Of a stretch of 64,000 nt of DNA, positions 28,882-39,199 are shown piece after piece; within the stretch, counting starts at the first letter, position 1, and each line of letters starts with the position of its first letter. The stretch lies in the NCBI RefSeq assembly GCF_902826655.1, contig NZ_CADEFR010000003.1, positions 1 to 64,000 on the forward strand, in the 5' to 3' direction. Below the pieces are notes generated by a model. The model was not told the origin of the DNA. It worked only from the letters and a program-made list of their open reading frames with translations, and ran no database searches. The DNA is from an uncultured Methylibium sp. (GTDB taxonomy: Bacteria; Pseudomonadota; Gammaproteobacteria; Burkholderiales; Burkholderiaceae_C). The translations under genes and the position numbers were made by a program.

Positions 28882-29501
28882 AGCCGCAGCCCATCGCCTT
28901 CAGCAGCACCGACGACCGCGAGGAGCTGGCGCGCGCCGAGGTCTACGGCGTGCTGGCCCACCTCTTCGTCGGGCCGCCCGCCGCCGAGCTGTACGAGCAG
29001 CTGAAGCTCGCGCCGACCGAGGCGCCGGCCGCCGGCGGCTTTCTGGAAGGCCCGTGGGGCGAGGTGGTCGCGGCGGCGCAGCGACTGTCGCGCGACGAGG
29101 TGGCGGCCGAGTACGACAGCCTGTTCCAGGCCATCGGCAAGCCCGAGGTCTTTCTCTACGGCTCCTACCACCTCGCCGGTGCGATCAACGACAAGCCGCT
29201 GGTCGAGCTGCGCGACGACCTGAAGCGCCTGGGCCTGGAGCGCGCCGACGGCGTGCTGGAGACCGAGGACCACCTCGCCAGCCTGTGCGAGGTGATGCGC
29301 TTCCTGATCGCCGGCGACGACGTCGAGATCTGCAACCTGGAGCAGCAGCGCCGCTTCTTCCGCATCCACCTGCAGACCTGGGTCGACACGCTGGCCGGCG
29401 AGATCGAGGCCCATCCGCGCGCCGACTTCTACCGCGCCGCAGCAGGTTTCCTGCGCGCCTTCGCCGAGGTCGAGGCGCAGGGATTCGATTTGATCGAGTA
29501 G
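28878..29501 (+). CDS. TorD-family molybdoenzyme chaperone
   Basis: The 207-residue helical protein has the TorD/DmsD features: AEVYGVLAHLFVGPP at the start and EYDSLFQAIGKPEVFLYGSYHL in the middle, where the family has Y-x-x-L-F and P-x-x-S-x-Y motifs, and DHLASLCEVMRFLI (E-D-H-L). Such chaperones bind the Tat signal of molybdoenzymes and hold export until cofactor insertion. The target here is very likely the FDH catalytic subunit at 33732. The start overlaps the preceding stop (ATGA). Confidence 0.9.
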   Translation: MKPQPIAFSSTDDREELARAEVYGVLAHLFVGPPAAELYEQLKLAPTEAPAAGGFLEGPWGEVVAAAQRLSRDEVAAEYDSLFQAIGKPEVFLYGSYHLAGAINDKPLVELRDDLKRLGLERADGVLETEDHLASLCEVMRFLIAGDDVEICNLEQQRRFFRIHLQTWVDTLAGEIEAHPRADFYRAAAGFLRAFAEVEAQGFDLIE

Positions 29502-29726
29502 GCCTTTGTCGGTTTCCGGTTCCGAGGGTGCCGAGGGCGACGGGCGACCGGCTCCGTTCATGTCCCCCGACGCTTGCTGAACGCTCGCGTCTCCTCCTTT
29601 ACTTCACTGCGCCGGTCACCCATCGCCCTCGGCTGTTCACCCTGAGAGGTGTTCGGGCTACGAGTTGCCATGGCGTCACCGGCAGCGCCCCAGTCCGTTC
29701 CGCTGTTTGCGCCTCGGATGGCAAGT

Positions 29727-31793
29727 TCAGCCCACGACGGCCTCGGTCTTTGGCTCGCTCCGCAGCCTGATCGTGAACACGGCGCCGCTCGTGCCGTCGT
29801 TGCGGTTGCGTGCGGTCAGTTCGCCGCCGTAGCGCTCGACCAGGCTGCGGCTGATCCACAGGCCCAGGCCGGTGCCGTCGGTCTTGGTGGTGACGAAGGG
29901 CTGGAACAGGCGCTCCTCGACGTCGGGGCCGAGGCCCGGGCCGGTGTCCTGGACCTCGATCACGGCGCCGACCGGGTGGCCGGCGCCGTCCAGCCAGTCG
30001 AAGCTGCGCAGCGTCAGCGTGCCGCTGGCCGGCATCACGTGCACCGCGTTGATCAGCAGGTTCAGCAGCACCTGCTGCAGTTCCTGGCGGTTGATGCCCG
30101 CCGGCGCGCGCGCGGCGAACTCGCGCTTCATCTCGATGTGCGTGCGCGCCAGCTGCGGGCCGACCAGCAGCAGGCTGTCGTCGAGCGCGCGCGAGACGTC
30201 GACGCTGTCGACGTAGCCGGCGTACTCGCTCGGCCGCGCGAACTGCAGCAGCTGGGTGACGATGAGCCGCATGCGCTCGATCTGCTCGTCGACCAGCTTC
30301 AGTTCGGCGTGCACGGTCTTCGCGGTGTCGGGGCCCAGCAGCTCGCGCACCAGGTCGAGGTTGCCCTGGATCACCGCGATCGGGTTGTTGACCTCGTGCG
30401 CGATGCTGGCCGTCAGCTGGCCCACCGTCGCCAGCTTCTCCGAGCGCAGCAGCTGGCTCTGGGCCTGCTCGAGCGCGCGCGTGCGCTCGGCGACCTTGGC
30501 GTCGAGCTCGGCGTTCCAGCGCTGCAGCGCGCGCGTCTTGTCGTCGATGACGTCGAGCAGGTGGTCCAGGTGGCCGGCCAGTCGGCCGATCTCGTCGGGG
30601 TTGCCGACGGTGCCGACGCGCGCGTCGAGCGCGCCGTCCTCGACGCGCTGCATCGTGCGCGTCATCTGCTCCAGCGGCTTGAAGATGCTGCGGGCCCAGC
30701 GCAGCGACAGCACGGCCGTCGCGATCATCACGACGAAGAAGACGACACCGATGCCTGCGAGCGTGCCGAACTTGAGCCAGGTGAAGGGACGCTCGAGGTA
30801 GCCCACGTAGAGCATGCCGATGCGCTGACCGCCGCCGTCGGCCAGCGGCTGGTAGCCCGAGACGTACCAGTCGTTCACGACGAAGGCGCGGTCCAGCCAC
30901 AGCTTGCCGGCGCCGAGCACGGTGTCGCGCACCGTCTGCGACACGCGCGTGCCGATCGCGCGGTCCTTGGGGTCGCTGCCGAACAGCCGCACGTTGGTGC
31001 TGATGCGCACGTCGTCGAGGAACAGCGTCGCCGTGCCCTGGCTGCCGAAGGGCAGCGCGCCCTCGGGGTAGACGATCTCGTTGATGTGGTCGATGAAGGG
31101 CAGGTTGCGGTTGAGCAGCATGCCGGCCTGCACGTGACCCAGCAGTGCGCCGGTCGCGTCGCGCACCGGTGCCACCGCCAGCACCACCATCGCGCGATCC
31201 TCCTGGGTGCGTTCGGTCGGTGCGGCGTTGCGCGTCGGCACCAGCGGCACCGCGACACGGCTCTGCAGGGCCGGCGCGACACGCGCCAGCTCGTCGGGCG
31301 ACAGCACCTCGAGGCTGGTGCGGCGGCGGCCCGACTCCAGCGCGCGGAAGGCCGGCGAGCGCCGGTCGGTGCCGCTGGCCGGGCCGGAGTCGGTCAGCAG
31401 CAGGCGGCCGTCGGGCGCGCGCAGGTTGAGGAAGTCCAGGCCCTCGCGCTCCTTCAGCGTGCGCAGCAGTTCGACCAGCTCGCCCTGGCCGGGCGGTGCG
31501 GACCGGCCCTGCGGTTCGCGCGCGACGGCGCCGTCGAGCGCGAGATGCAGCGCGTGCGAGTCGGCCACCGCGGTCGCGCTGCTGCCGACCTCGCCGAGCA
31601 CGCGCTCGAAGTAGCCCTGCGCCACCGCCAGGTCGCTGCGCACCTTGGTGATCAGCAACTGGTCGAAGGCCAGGTTGCCCCAGGCCAGCAGGATCAGCCC
31701 GAGCAGGGGGAACACGATGCCCAGCGGCAGCAGCGCCAGCACCAGCAGCTTGCTGCGGATCGGCAGCCGCTGGAAGCGCTCGTAAAACGTCAT
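29727..31793 (-). CDS. Membrane sensor histidine kinase
   Basis: The 688-residue kinase has a first helix (about 16-39), a large periplasmic dCache-like domain (about 40-330, with VPLVPTRNAAP and GMLYVGYLERPF), a second helix (about 338-360), a HAMP domain, a coiled region (ALEQAQSQLLRSEKLATVGQLTASIAHEVNNPIAV, His as phosphoacceptor) and a complete HATPase (NLLINAVHV, DTGPGLG, GTGLGLWIS). It lies one base upstream of the response-regulator gene's stop; both are minus-strand and divergent from the fdh operon. The signal sensed is unknown; formate or a related carbon compound would fit. Confidence 0.92.
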   Translation of the reverse strand: MTFYERFQRLPIRSKLLVLALLPLGIVFPLLGLILLAWGNLAFDQLLITKVRSDLAVAQGYFERVLGEVGSSATAVADSHALHLALDGAVAREPQGRSAPPGQGELVELLRTLKEREGLDFLNLRAPDGRLLLTDSGPASGTDRRSPAFRALESGRRRTSLEVLSPDELARVAPALQSRVAVPLVPTRNAAPTERTQEDRAMVVLAVAPVRDATGALLGHVQAGMLLNRNLPFIDHINEIVYPEGALPFGSQGTATLFLDDVRISTNVRLFGSDPKDRAIGTRVSQTVRDTVLGAGKLWLDRAFVVNDWYVSGYQPLADGGGQRIGMLYVGYLERPFTWLKFGTLAGIGVVFFVVMIATAVLSLRWARSIFKPLEQMTRTMQRVEDGALDARVGTVGNPDEIGRLAGHLDHLLDVIDDKTRALQRWNAELDAKVAERTRALEQAQSQLLRSEKLATVGQLTASIAHEVNNPIAVIQGNLDLVRELLGPDTAKTVHAELKLVDEQIERMRLIVTQLLQFARPSEYAGYVDSVDVSRALDDSLLLVGPQLARTHIEMKREFAARAPAGINRQELQQVLLNLLINAVHVMPASGTLTLRSFDWLDGAGHPVGAVIEVQDTGPGLGPDVEERLFQPFVTTKTDGTGLGLWISRSLVERYGGELTARNRNDGTSGAVFTIRLRSEPKTEAVVG

Positions 31794-31794
31794 G

Positions 31795-33171
<1,377 letters not shown>

Positions 33172-33201
33172 GGAGCGGGTTCCGGAAGGCGGCCGCTACT
33201 G

Positions 33202-33217
33202 TGGCACATCGCTCGCT
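33202..33217 (+). promoter_or_regulatory. Candidate sigma-54 (-24/-12) promoter facing the fdh operon
   Basis: TGGCAC (33202-33207) and TCGCT (33213-33217) keep the essential GG-N10-GC spacing of a sigma-54 promoter; the -12 part differs from TTGC by one base. It faces the fdh genes about 290 bases away, which would give a long leader. The 33172-33509 interval has no other gene; it also contains the two palindromes listed next. Confidence 0.35.
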
Positions 33218-33264
33218 CGCGGCCGCGACCCCCGGACTTTCCCGGATCGCTGCGGCAGCGTCGC

Positions 33265-33331
33265 GCGACAGCTTGTCGCGGCGGCCTCGTCAGGCTGTCG
33301 GTCGCAGAGGGCCGCGGCGACAAGCTGGCGC
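33265..33331. promoter_or_regulatory. Pair of near-identical 15-bp palindromes, candidate regulator binding sites
   Basis: GCGACAGCTTGTCGC (33265-33279) and, read in the opposite sense, GCGACAAGCTGGCGC (33317-33331) differ by one base once aligned. Their centres are 52 bases apart, about five helical turns. They lie between the divergent regulator and fdh genes, where NtrC-type activators usually bind as pairs. Confidence 0.5.
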
Positions 33332-33509
33332 AGGCCGGCGCAGCGTCGCGGCCGCGCGACTCGGCGTGCCGTCCGCAGCGTCGAGACGGCACACGAAAGC
33401 GCACTCTGCACGCTAAGATATGAATGACCATGCCGAACACAGTGGCTGGTCGCGTCAATCGATATGCCAAGGCCAGCGGCGAGTCCTCGCCGCAACCCAG
33501 GAGTCCGCG

Positions 33510-33716
33510 ATGAACGATCCGCAATCCAAGCTCTCCCGCCGCCGTGTGTTCGCCGGCGCCGGCACGCTCGGGGCGCTGGCAGCTGCCGCTGCCGTGCTGC
33601 CCGTCGCGAAGGAGCAGGCCGCGCCCGCCGGCGCCGGGAAGGCCGAGGCCGACCAGCCCGCCGGCTACCGCCTGACGGCTCACGTTCAGCGCTACTACCA
33701 AACCACCAAGATCTGA
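33510..33716 (+). CDS. Small Tat-signal protein preceding formate dehydrogenase (FdhX-like)
   Basis: The 68-residue product has a twin-arginine signal (KLSRRRVFAGAGTLGALAAAAAVLP) and a short mature part ending HVQRYYQTTKI, the typical end of the small Tat proteins that precede molybdenum formate dehydrogenases. CCAGGAGTCCGCG before the ATG at 33510 supports this start. It is 15 bases upstream of the catalytic subunit. A role in assembly has been suggested for the family, without proof known to me. Confidence 0.85.
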   Translation: MNDPQSKLSRRRVFAGAGTLGALAAAAAVLPVAKEQAAPAGAGKAEADQPAGYRLTAHVQRYYQTTKI

Positions 33717-33731
33717 GTGCCCGGAGGCTCT

Positions 33732-36689
33732 ATGTTGCTCACGCGCAAGTCGCCTGAAGCGGGCCTCGGCTCGCCTGTCTCTTCCCTCGTGTCCAGCCTG
33801 TCGCGCGGTGTCGCCCGGGCGATCCCGACGATGGACCGTCGCGCCTTCCTGCGCCGCTCGGGCCTCGGCGTCGGCGCCGGTCTCGCGGCCGGCCAGCTGA
33901 CCCTGGTCCGCAAGGCCGAGGCCGCCAATCCCGCCAAGGCGGCCGAAGGCGGCAAGGTCGAGGTCAAGCGCACGGTCTGCGGCCACTGCTCGGTCGGCTG
34001 CGCGGTCGACGCGGTCGTGCACAACGGCGTGTGGGTGCGCCAGGAGCCGGTGTTCGACTCGCCGATCAACCTGGGCGCGCACTGCGCCAAGGGTGCGGCG
34101 CTGCGCGAGCACGGCCGCGGCGAATACCGCCTCAAGTACCCGATGAAGCTGGTGAACGGCAAGTACGAGCGCATCAGCTGGGACACGGCCCTGAACGAGA
34201 TCAGCGCCCGGATGCTCGAGCTGCGCAAGCAAAGCGGCCCGGACTCGGTCTTCATCGTCGGCTCGTCCAAGCACAACAACGAGCAGGCGTACCTGATGCG
34301 CAAGTGGCTCACGCTCTGGGGCAGCAACAACTGCGACCACCAGGCGCGCATCTGCCACAGCACCACGGTCGCGGGCGTCGCGAACACCTGGGGCTACGGC
34401 GCGATGACGAACTCGTACAACGACATGCAGAACTCGAAGGCTGCGTTGTACATCGGCTCGAACGCGGCCGAGGCCCACCCGGTGTCGATGCTGCACATGC
34501 TGCATGCCAAGGAAACCGGCTGCAAGATGATCGTGGTCGACCCGCGCTTCACGCGCACGGCCGCCAAGGCCGACGAGCACATCCGCATCCGCTCGGGCTC
34601 GGACATTCCCTTCCTGTTCGGTGTGCTGCACCACATCTTCAAGAACGGCTGGGAAGACAAGAAGTACGTCAACGATCGCGTCTACGGCATGGACAAGGTC
34701 CGCGACGACGTGATGGCCAACTGGACGCCCGACAAGGTGCAGGAGGCCTGCGGCGTCGACGAGGCGACCGTCGCGCGTGTCGCCGAGACCATGGCCAAGA
34801 ACCGCCCGAGCACCATCGTCTGGTGCATGGGCCAGACCCAGCACACGATCGGCAACGCGATGGTGCGGGCGTCCTGCATCCTGCAGCTGGCGCTGGGCAA
34901 CATCGGCGTGTCGGGCGGCGGTGCCAACATCTTCCGCGGCCACGACAACGTGCAGGGCGCCACCGACGTCGGCCCCAACCCCGACTCGCTGCCCGGCTAC
35001 TACGGTGTGGCCGAAGGCTCGTTCAAGCACTTCGCCAATGTCTGGGGCGTCGACTTCGAGTGGATGAAGAAGCAGTACGCGCCGGGCATGATGACCAAGC
35101 CCGGCATGACGGTCTCGCGCTGGGTCGACGGCGTGCTCGAGAAGAACGAGCTGATCGACCAGGACAGCAACCTGCGCGGCCTGTTCTTCTGGGGCCATGC
35201 GCCCAACTCGCAGACCCGCGGTCTGGAGATGAAGAAGGCGATGGACAAGCTCGACCTGCTGGTCGTCGTCGATCCCTTCCCGTCGGCCACCGCGGCGATG
35301 GCCGCGATGCCGGGCAAGCCCGAGGACCAGAACCCCAACCGCGCGGTCTACCTGCTGCCGGCGACGACGCAGTTCGAGACCAGCGGCTCGTGCACCGCGT
35401 CCAACCGCTCGATCCAGTGGCGCGAGAAGGTCATCGAGCCGCTCTGGGAGAGCCGCACCGACCACATGATCATGTACCAGCTGGCCGCCAAGCTGGGCTT
35501 CGAGAAGGAACTGACCAAGAACTACAAGATGCAGAAGGTCGCCGGCATGGACGAGCCGGTGCCCGAGGACATCCTGCGCGAGATCAACAAGAGCGTCTGG
35601 ACCATCGGCTACACGGGCCAGAGCCCCGAGCGCCTGAAGGCCCACATGCGCAACATGAACGTCTTCGACGTGAAGACGCTCAAGGCCAAGGGCGGCATCG
35701 ACAAGGAAACCGGCTACAGCCTCGACGGCGACTACTTCGGCCTGCCGTGGCCGTGCTACGGCACGCCCGAGATGAAGCACCCGGGCTCGCCGAACCTGTA
35801 CGACACGTCCAAGCACGTGATGGACGGCGGCGGTAACTTCCGCGCGAACTTCGGCGTCGACAAGGACGGCGTCAACCTGCTGGCCGAGGACGGGTCCTAC
35901 TCCAAGGGCGCCGACATCACGACCGGCTACCCCGAGTTCGACCACGTGCTGCTGAAGAAGCTGGGCTGGTGGGACGACCTGACCGACGACGAGAAGAAGA
36001 AGGCCGAAGGCAAGAACTGGAAGACCGATCCCTCGGGCGGCATCATCCGCGTGGCCATGAAGGTCCACGGCTGCCATCCCTTCGGCAATGCCAAGGCGCG
36101 CGCGGTGGTCTGGAACTTCCCGGATCCGATCCCCAAGCACCGCGAGCCGCTGTACTCGACGCGCGCGGACCTGGTCGCCAAGTACCCGACGCACGACGAC
36201 AAGAAGGCCTTCTGGCGTCTGCCGACGCTGTTCAAGACGGTGCAGGACGCCAACAAGGACGTCGGCAAGAAGTTCCCGCTGATCATGAGCTCGGGCCGCC
36301 TGGTCGAGTACGAGGGCGGCGGCGAGGAAACGCGCTCCAACCCCTACCTCGCCGAACTGCAGCAGGAGATGTTCGTCGAGATCAACCCGGCGACCGCCAA
36401 CGACCGCGGCGTGCGCAACGGCGAGGACGTGTGGGTGACGACGCCGACCGGTGCGCGCATCAAGGTCAAGGCGCTGGTCACCGAGCGGGTCGACCGCGAG
36501 ACGGTGTGGATGCCCTTCCACTTCTCGGGCCGCTGGCAGGGCGTGGATCTCGCGCCCTACTACCCGGACGGTGCCAAGCCGGTGATCCGTGGCGAAGCCG
36601 TGAACACCGCCACCACCTACGGCTACGACAGCGTGACGATGATGCAAGAGACCAAGACCACGGTCTGCCAGGTCGAACGAGCCGCCTAA
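33732..36689 (+). CDS. Formate dehydrogenase catalytic (alpha) subunit, Cys type
   Basis: The 985-residue molybdenum (bis-MGD) enzyme oxidises formate to CO2 in the periplasm. The Tat signal DRRAFLRRSGLGVG follows an unusual 33-residue N-terminal stretch. The first 4Fe-4S cluster is bound by CGHCSVGC plus a later Cys (HCAKG). Cys208 in QARICHSTTVAG takes the place of selenocysteine as metal ligand. GGAGG precedes the ATG at 33732. Downstream follow the Fe-S and cytochrome b subunits, making a membrane-bound respiratory complex that would feed the quinone pool. Confidence 0.95.
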   Translation: MLLTRKSPEAGLGSPVSSLVSSLSRGVARAIPTMDRRAFLRRSGLGVGAGLAAGQLTLVRKAEAANPAKAAEGGKVEVKRTVCGHCSVGCAVDAVVHNGVWVRQEPVFDSPINLGAHCAKGAALREHGRGEYRLKYPMKLVNGKYERISWDTALNEISARMLELRKQSGPDSVFIVGSSKHNNEQAYLMRKWLTLWGSNNCDHQARICHSTTVAGVANTWGYGAMTNSYNDMQNSKAALYIGSNAAEAHPVSMLHMLHAKETGCKMIVVDPRFTRTAAKADEHIRIRSGSDIPFLFGVLHHIFKNGWEDKKYVNDRVYGMDKVRDDVMANWTPDKVQEACGVDEATVARVAETMAKNRPSTIVWCMGQTQHTIGNAMVRASCILQLALGNIGVSGGGANIFRGHDNVQGATDVGPNPDSLPGYYGVAEGSFKHFANVWGVDFEWMKKQYAPGMMTKPGMTVSRWVDGVLEKNELIDQDSNLRGLFFWGHAPNSQTRGLEMKKAMDKLDLLVVVDPFPSATAAMAAMPGKPEDQNPNRAVYLLPATTQFETSGSCTASNRSIQWREKVIEPLWESRTDHMIMYQLAAKLGFEKELTKNYKMQKVAGMDEPVPEDILREINKSVWTIGYTGQSPERLKAHMRNMNVFDVKTLKAKGGIDKETGYSLDGDYFGLPWPCYGTPEMKHPGSPNLYDTSKHVMDGGGNFRANFGVDKDGVNLLAEDGSYSKGADITTGYPEFDHVLLKKLGWWDDLTDDEKKKAEGKNWKTDPSGGIIRVAMKVHGCHPFGNAKARAVVWNFPDPIPKHREPLYSTRADLVAKYPTHDDKKAFWRLPTLFKTVQDANKDVGKKFPLIMSSGRLVEYEGGGEETRSNPYLAELQQEMFVEINPATANDRGVRNGEDVWVTTPTGARIKVKALVTERVDRETVWMPFHFSGRWQGVDLAPYYPDGAKPVIRGEAVNTATTYGYDSVTMMQETKTTVCQVERAA

Positions 36690-36701
36690 GGAGACGCAAC
36701 C

Positions 36702-37325
36702 ATGGCCCGAATGAAGTTCATCTGCGATGCCGAGCGCTGCATCGAATGCAACGGCTGCGTCACCGCCTGCAAGGCCGAGCACGAGGTGCCCTGGGGCGTG
36801 AACCGCCGCCGGGTCGTCACGCTGGCCGACGGCGTGCCCGGCGAGCGCAGCATCTCGGTCGCCTGCATGCACTGCAGCGACGCCCCCTGCATGGCGGTCT
36901 GCCCGGTCGACTGCTTCTACCGCACCGACGAGGGCGTGGTGCTGCACGACAAGGACATCTGCATCGGCTGCGGCTACTGCAGCTACGCCTGCCCCTTCGG
37001 CGCGCCGCAGTTCCCGACCAACGGCAGCTTCGGCCTGCGCGGCAAGATGGACAAGTGCACCTTCTGCGCCGGCGGCCCCGAGGCCAACGGCTCGGAGGCC
37101 GAGTTCCACAAGTACGGCAGCAACCGCCTCGCGGAAGGCAAGCTCCCGGCCTGCGCCGAGATGTGCTCGACCAAGGCGCTGCTGGGCGGCGACGGCGATG
37201 TGGTGGCCGACATCTTCCGCACGCGCGTCCTGCAGCGCGGCAAGGGCTCCGAGGTCTGGGGCTGGGGCACGGCCTACGGCAAGCCCGGCGCGCAGCCGGC
37301 CAAGCCCGAGGTGACCAAGTCATGA
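36702..37325 (+). CDS. Formate dehydrogenase Fe-S (beta) subunit
   Basis: The 207-residue protein has four 4Fe-4S motifs: CIECNGCVTACKAEH, CMHCSDAPCMAVCP, CIGCGYCSYACPFG and the split CTFC ... CAEMCSTKALLGG. They form the electron wire between the catalytic site and the cytochrome b subunit. It has no signal peptide, so it probably crosses with the alpha subunit by the Tat route. The ATG follows AAGGAGACGCAACC. Its stop overlaps the next start (ATGA at 37322). Confidence 0.95.
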   Translation: MARMKFICDAERCIECNGCVTACKAEHEVPWGVNRRRVVTLADGVPGERSISVACMHCSDAPCMAVCPVDCFYRTDEGVVLHDKDICIGCGYCSYACPFGAPQFPTNGSFGLRGKMDKCTFCAGGPEANGSEAEFHKYGSNRLAEGKLPACAEMCSTKALLGGDGDVVADIFRTRVLQRGKGSEVWGWGTAYGKPGAQPAKPEVTKS

Positions 37326-37555
37326 AGCGCGCAAGCTACGCACTCCTGATCGCCGCCGGGGCGCTGCTGGCGGCCTGCGGCGACAAGCCGCAGGAAGGCG
37401 CCGCCGCGCCGAAGAAGGCCGACGCCAAGGCCTGGGACGGCGGCGCGACCGCGGCCTACACGACCCCGGGCTGGAAGCCGGGCGACCGGGCCAGCTGGGA
37501 GCAGCAGCTCAAGGCACGCAACCAGCAGCAGAACGAGTACACGCGCTCGCGCTGA
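37322..37555 (+). CDS. Small lipoprotein within the formate dehydrogenase operon
   Basis: The 77-residue product has a lipoprotein signal ending LLAACGDK (lipidated Cys at residue 19) and a short mature part, with WKPGDRASWEQQLKARNQQQNEYTRSR at the end. It overlaps the Fe-S subunit stop by ATGA, so it is made together with the enzyme. I recognise small lipoproteins at this position in related operons but no named family. It may help anchor or assemble the complex. Confidence 0.75.
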   Translation: MKRASYALLIAAGALLAACGDKPQEGAAAPKKADAKAWDGGATAAYTTPGWKPGDRASWEQQLKARNQQQNEYTRSR

Positions 37556-37596
37556 ACATCGCCGGCACCGGATCGCAACGTCCAGCGGGAAAGCCC

Positions 37597-38718
37597 ATGA
37601 CCCATCCCTCGATCCTCCGCGGCCTGGCCGCGCTCGTGCTGGCGACGCTGACCGGCCTGGCGGCCGCGCAGGCCGCGCCGGCCGCCAGCGCGCCGGCCGT
37701 CACGGCGGCCACCGAAGGGCCCGCCGCCGCGGCCGACGAGACCAACGCCGAGCGCGCCAAGTCCCAGCCCTACAACAACGCGCCGTTCTGGCGCGCGGTG
37801 CGCGAGTCCGGCAAGGACGCCGGCTATACCAGCCTGCCCGGCATCGAGAAGGGCGTGCTGATCCAGGAGTTCGTGCAGTACCCGGGTTCCAAGTTCACGA
37901 CCGCCGGCGAGGCCTGGCGCGAGGTGCGCAACCGCTGGATCCTTCCCTACGGCGGGGCGCTGCTGCTGATCGTCTTGCTGGCGATCGCGCTGTTCTACAA
38001 GGCCAAGGGCTCGATCGGGCTGCACAGCCCGGAGACCGGCCGCAAGATCGAGCGCTTCACCTACTTCGAGCGTGCGGCGCACTGGACCAACGCGGTGACC
38101 TTCGTGGCGCTGGCGGTGTCCGGCGTCGTGATGGCCTTCGGCAAGTTCTTCCTGCTGCCGGTGCTCGGCGGCACGCTGTTCGGCTGGATCACCTATGCGC
38201 TGAAGAACCTGCACAACTTCGCCGGCCCGGTGTTCGCGGTGTCGCTGGTGGTGGTGTTCATCACCTTCGTGCGCGACAACTTCCCGAGCAAGGTCGACAT
38301 GGTCTGGCTGCAGAAGGGCGGCGGGCTCTTCAACGGCGCGCACGTGCCCTCGCACCGCTTCAACGCCGGCGAGAAGCTGATCTTCTGGGCGGGCGTGTTC
38401 TTCCTCGGCGCCATCGTGGTCGGCTCCGGGCTGGTGCTCGACAAGCTGATTCCGGGCATGGCCTACACGCGCGGCGACATGCAGATCGCCAACATGATCC
38501 ACGGCGTCTCGACGATCCTGATGATGGCGATGTTCCTCGGCCACATCTACCTGGGCACGCTGGGCATGAAGGGCGCCTACGGCGCGATGACCACCGGCTA
38601 CGTCGACGAGGCCTGGGCCCGGGAACACCACGAGCTGTGGCACGACGACATCCGCGCCGGCAAGATCCCGGCACAGCGGTCGGCGTCGGGCACGTCCAAC
38701 CGGCCTGCGCAGGCCTGA
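37597..38718 (+). CDS. Formate dehydrogenase cytochrome b556 (gamma) subunit
   Basis: The 373-residue protein has an N-terminal signal, an extended periplasmic region (about 30-105), a membrane helix at about 113-128 and the four-helix cytochrome b core with haem His residues (ERAAHWTNAVTFVALAVSGVVMAFG, NLHNFAGPVF, IHGVSTILMMAMFLGHIYLG). It passes electrons to quinone. The periplasmic N-terminal extension is longer than in E. coli FdnI, common in betaproteobacterial forms. The stop overlaps a possible ATG of the next gene (TGATG). Confidence 0.92.
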   Translation: MTHPSILRGLAALVLATLTGLAAAQAAPAASAPAVTAATEGPAAAADETNAERAKSQPYNNAPFWRAVRESGKDAGYTSLPGIEKGVLIQEFVQYPGSKFTTAGEAWREVRNRWILPYGGALLLIVLLAIALFYKAKGSIGLHSPETGRKIERFTYFERAAHWTNAVTFVALAVSGVVMAFGKFFLLPVLGGTLFGWITYALKNLHNFAGPVFAVSLVVVFITFVRDNFPSKVDMVWLQKGGGLFNGAHVPSHRFNAGEKLIFWAGVFFLGAIVVGSGLVLDKLIPGMAYTRGDMQIANMIHGVSTILMMAMFLGHIYLGTLGMKGAYGAMTTGYVDEAWAREHHELWHDDIRAGKIPAQRSASGTSNRPAQA

Positions 38719-38735
38719 TGTCGAAGGGAATCGAG

Positions 38736-39131
38736 ATGAGCAAGCCGTTCCAGCTGACCGGACTCCTGTTGGCTGCCTGCCTGGCCGCACCGCTGGCGGT
38801 GCAGGCCAAGCTGCCGGCGCCCAGCCCCGAGGCCAAGGCCAAGGCCGACGAGGCCCGGGCCAAGACGGCGCACGGCGACAAGGTTGCGGGCTACAAGCTG
38901 TGCCTGTCGATGGACAAGACCGCCGCGCACTACTTCAAGAGCTCGGGCAAGGACGCCAAGTCGGCGACCGCGACGCCGCCCTGCGCCGACCCCGGTGCCT
39001 TCGTTCCGGTGGCCGCTGCGCCCACGCCCCCGCTCGAGGCGGCCGGCGCGCATTCGCCGCCCAAGACCGCCGCCGCGCCGCCGAGCGGCAAAGCCACCGC
39101 CGCCGAGCAGCAGGGCGCGGCCAAGAAATAA
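38736..39131 (+). CDS. Exported hypothetical protein of the formate dehydrogenase operon
   Basis: The 131-residue product has a Sec signal (MSKPFQLTGLLLAACLAAPLAVQA) and a Lys/Ala-rich mature part, EAKAKADEARAKTAHGDKVAGYKLCLSMDKTAAHYF, with two Cys (CLSMDK and PPCADPG) that might form a disulfide. The tail is Pro/Ala-rich and probably disordered. I chose ATG 38736 after AAGGGAATCGAG; an in-frame ATG at 38718 also exists. The family is uncharacterised but recurs at this position in betaproteobacterial fdh operons as far as I recall. Confidence 0.65.
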   Translation: MSKPFQLTGLLLAACLAAPLAVQAKLPAPSPEAKAKADEARAKTAHGDKVAGYKLCLSMDKTAAHYFKSSGKDAKSATATPPCADPGAFVPVAAAPTPPLEAAGAHSPPKTAAAPPSGKATAAEQQGAAKK

Positions 39132-39199
39132 TCGGGGCATCGCCACCGTCCGACGGGCCGCCGCGTGCGGCCCGTTGTTCTTCTTCGTTGCCGTCTTCC

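Noticed and set aside
29632..29668. GTTCACCCTGAG...GTTCGGGCT pieces after the TorD gene
   Set aside because: They resemble the dispersed palindromic repeat but do not form paired arms, so at most a decayed copy; not listed as a feature.
33414..33419. TAAGAT as a sigma-70 -10 box before the small Tat protein
   Set aside because: No -35 match at 16-18 bases and no extended -10; kept below reporting threshold.
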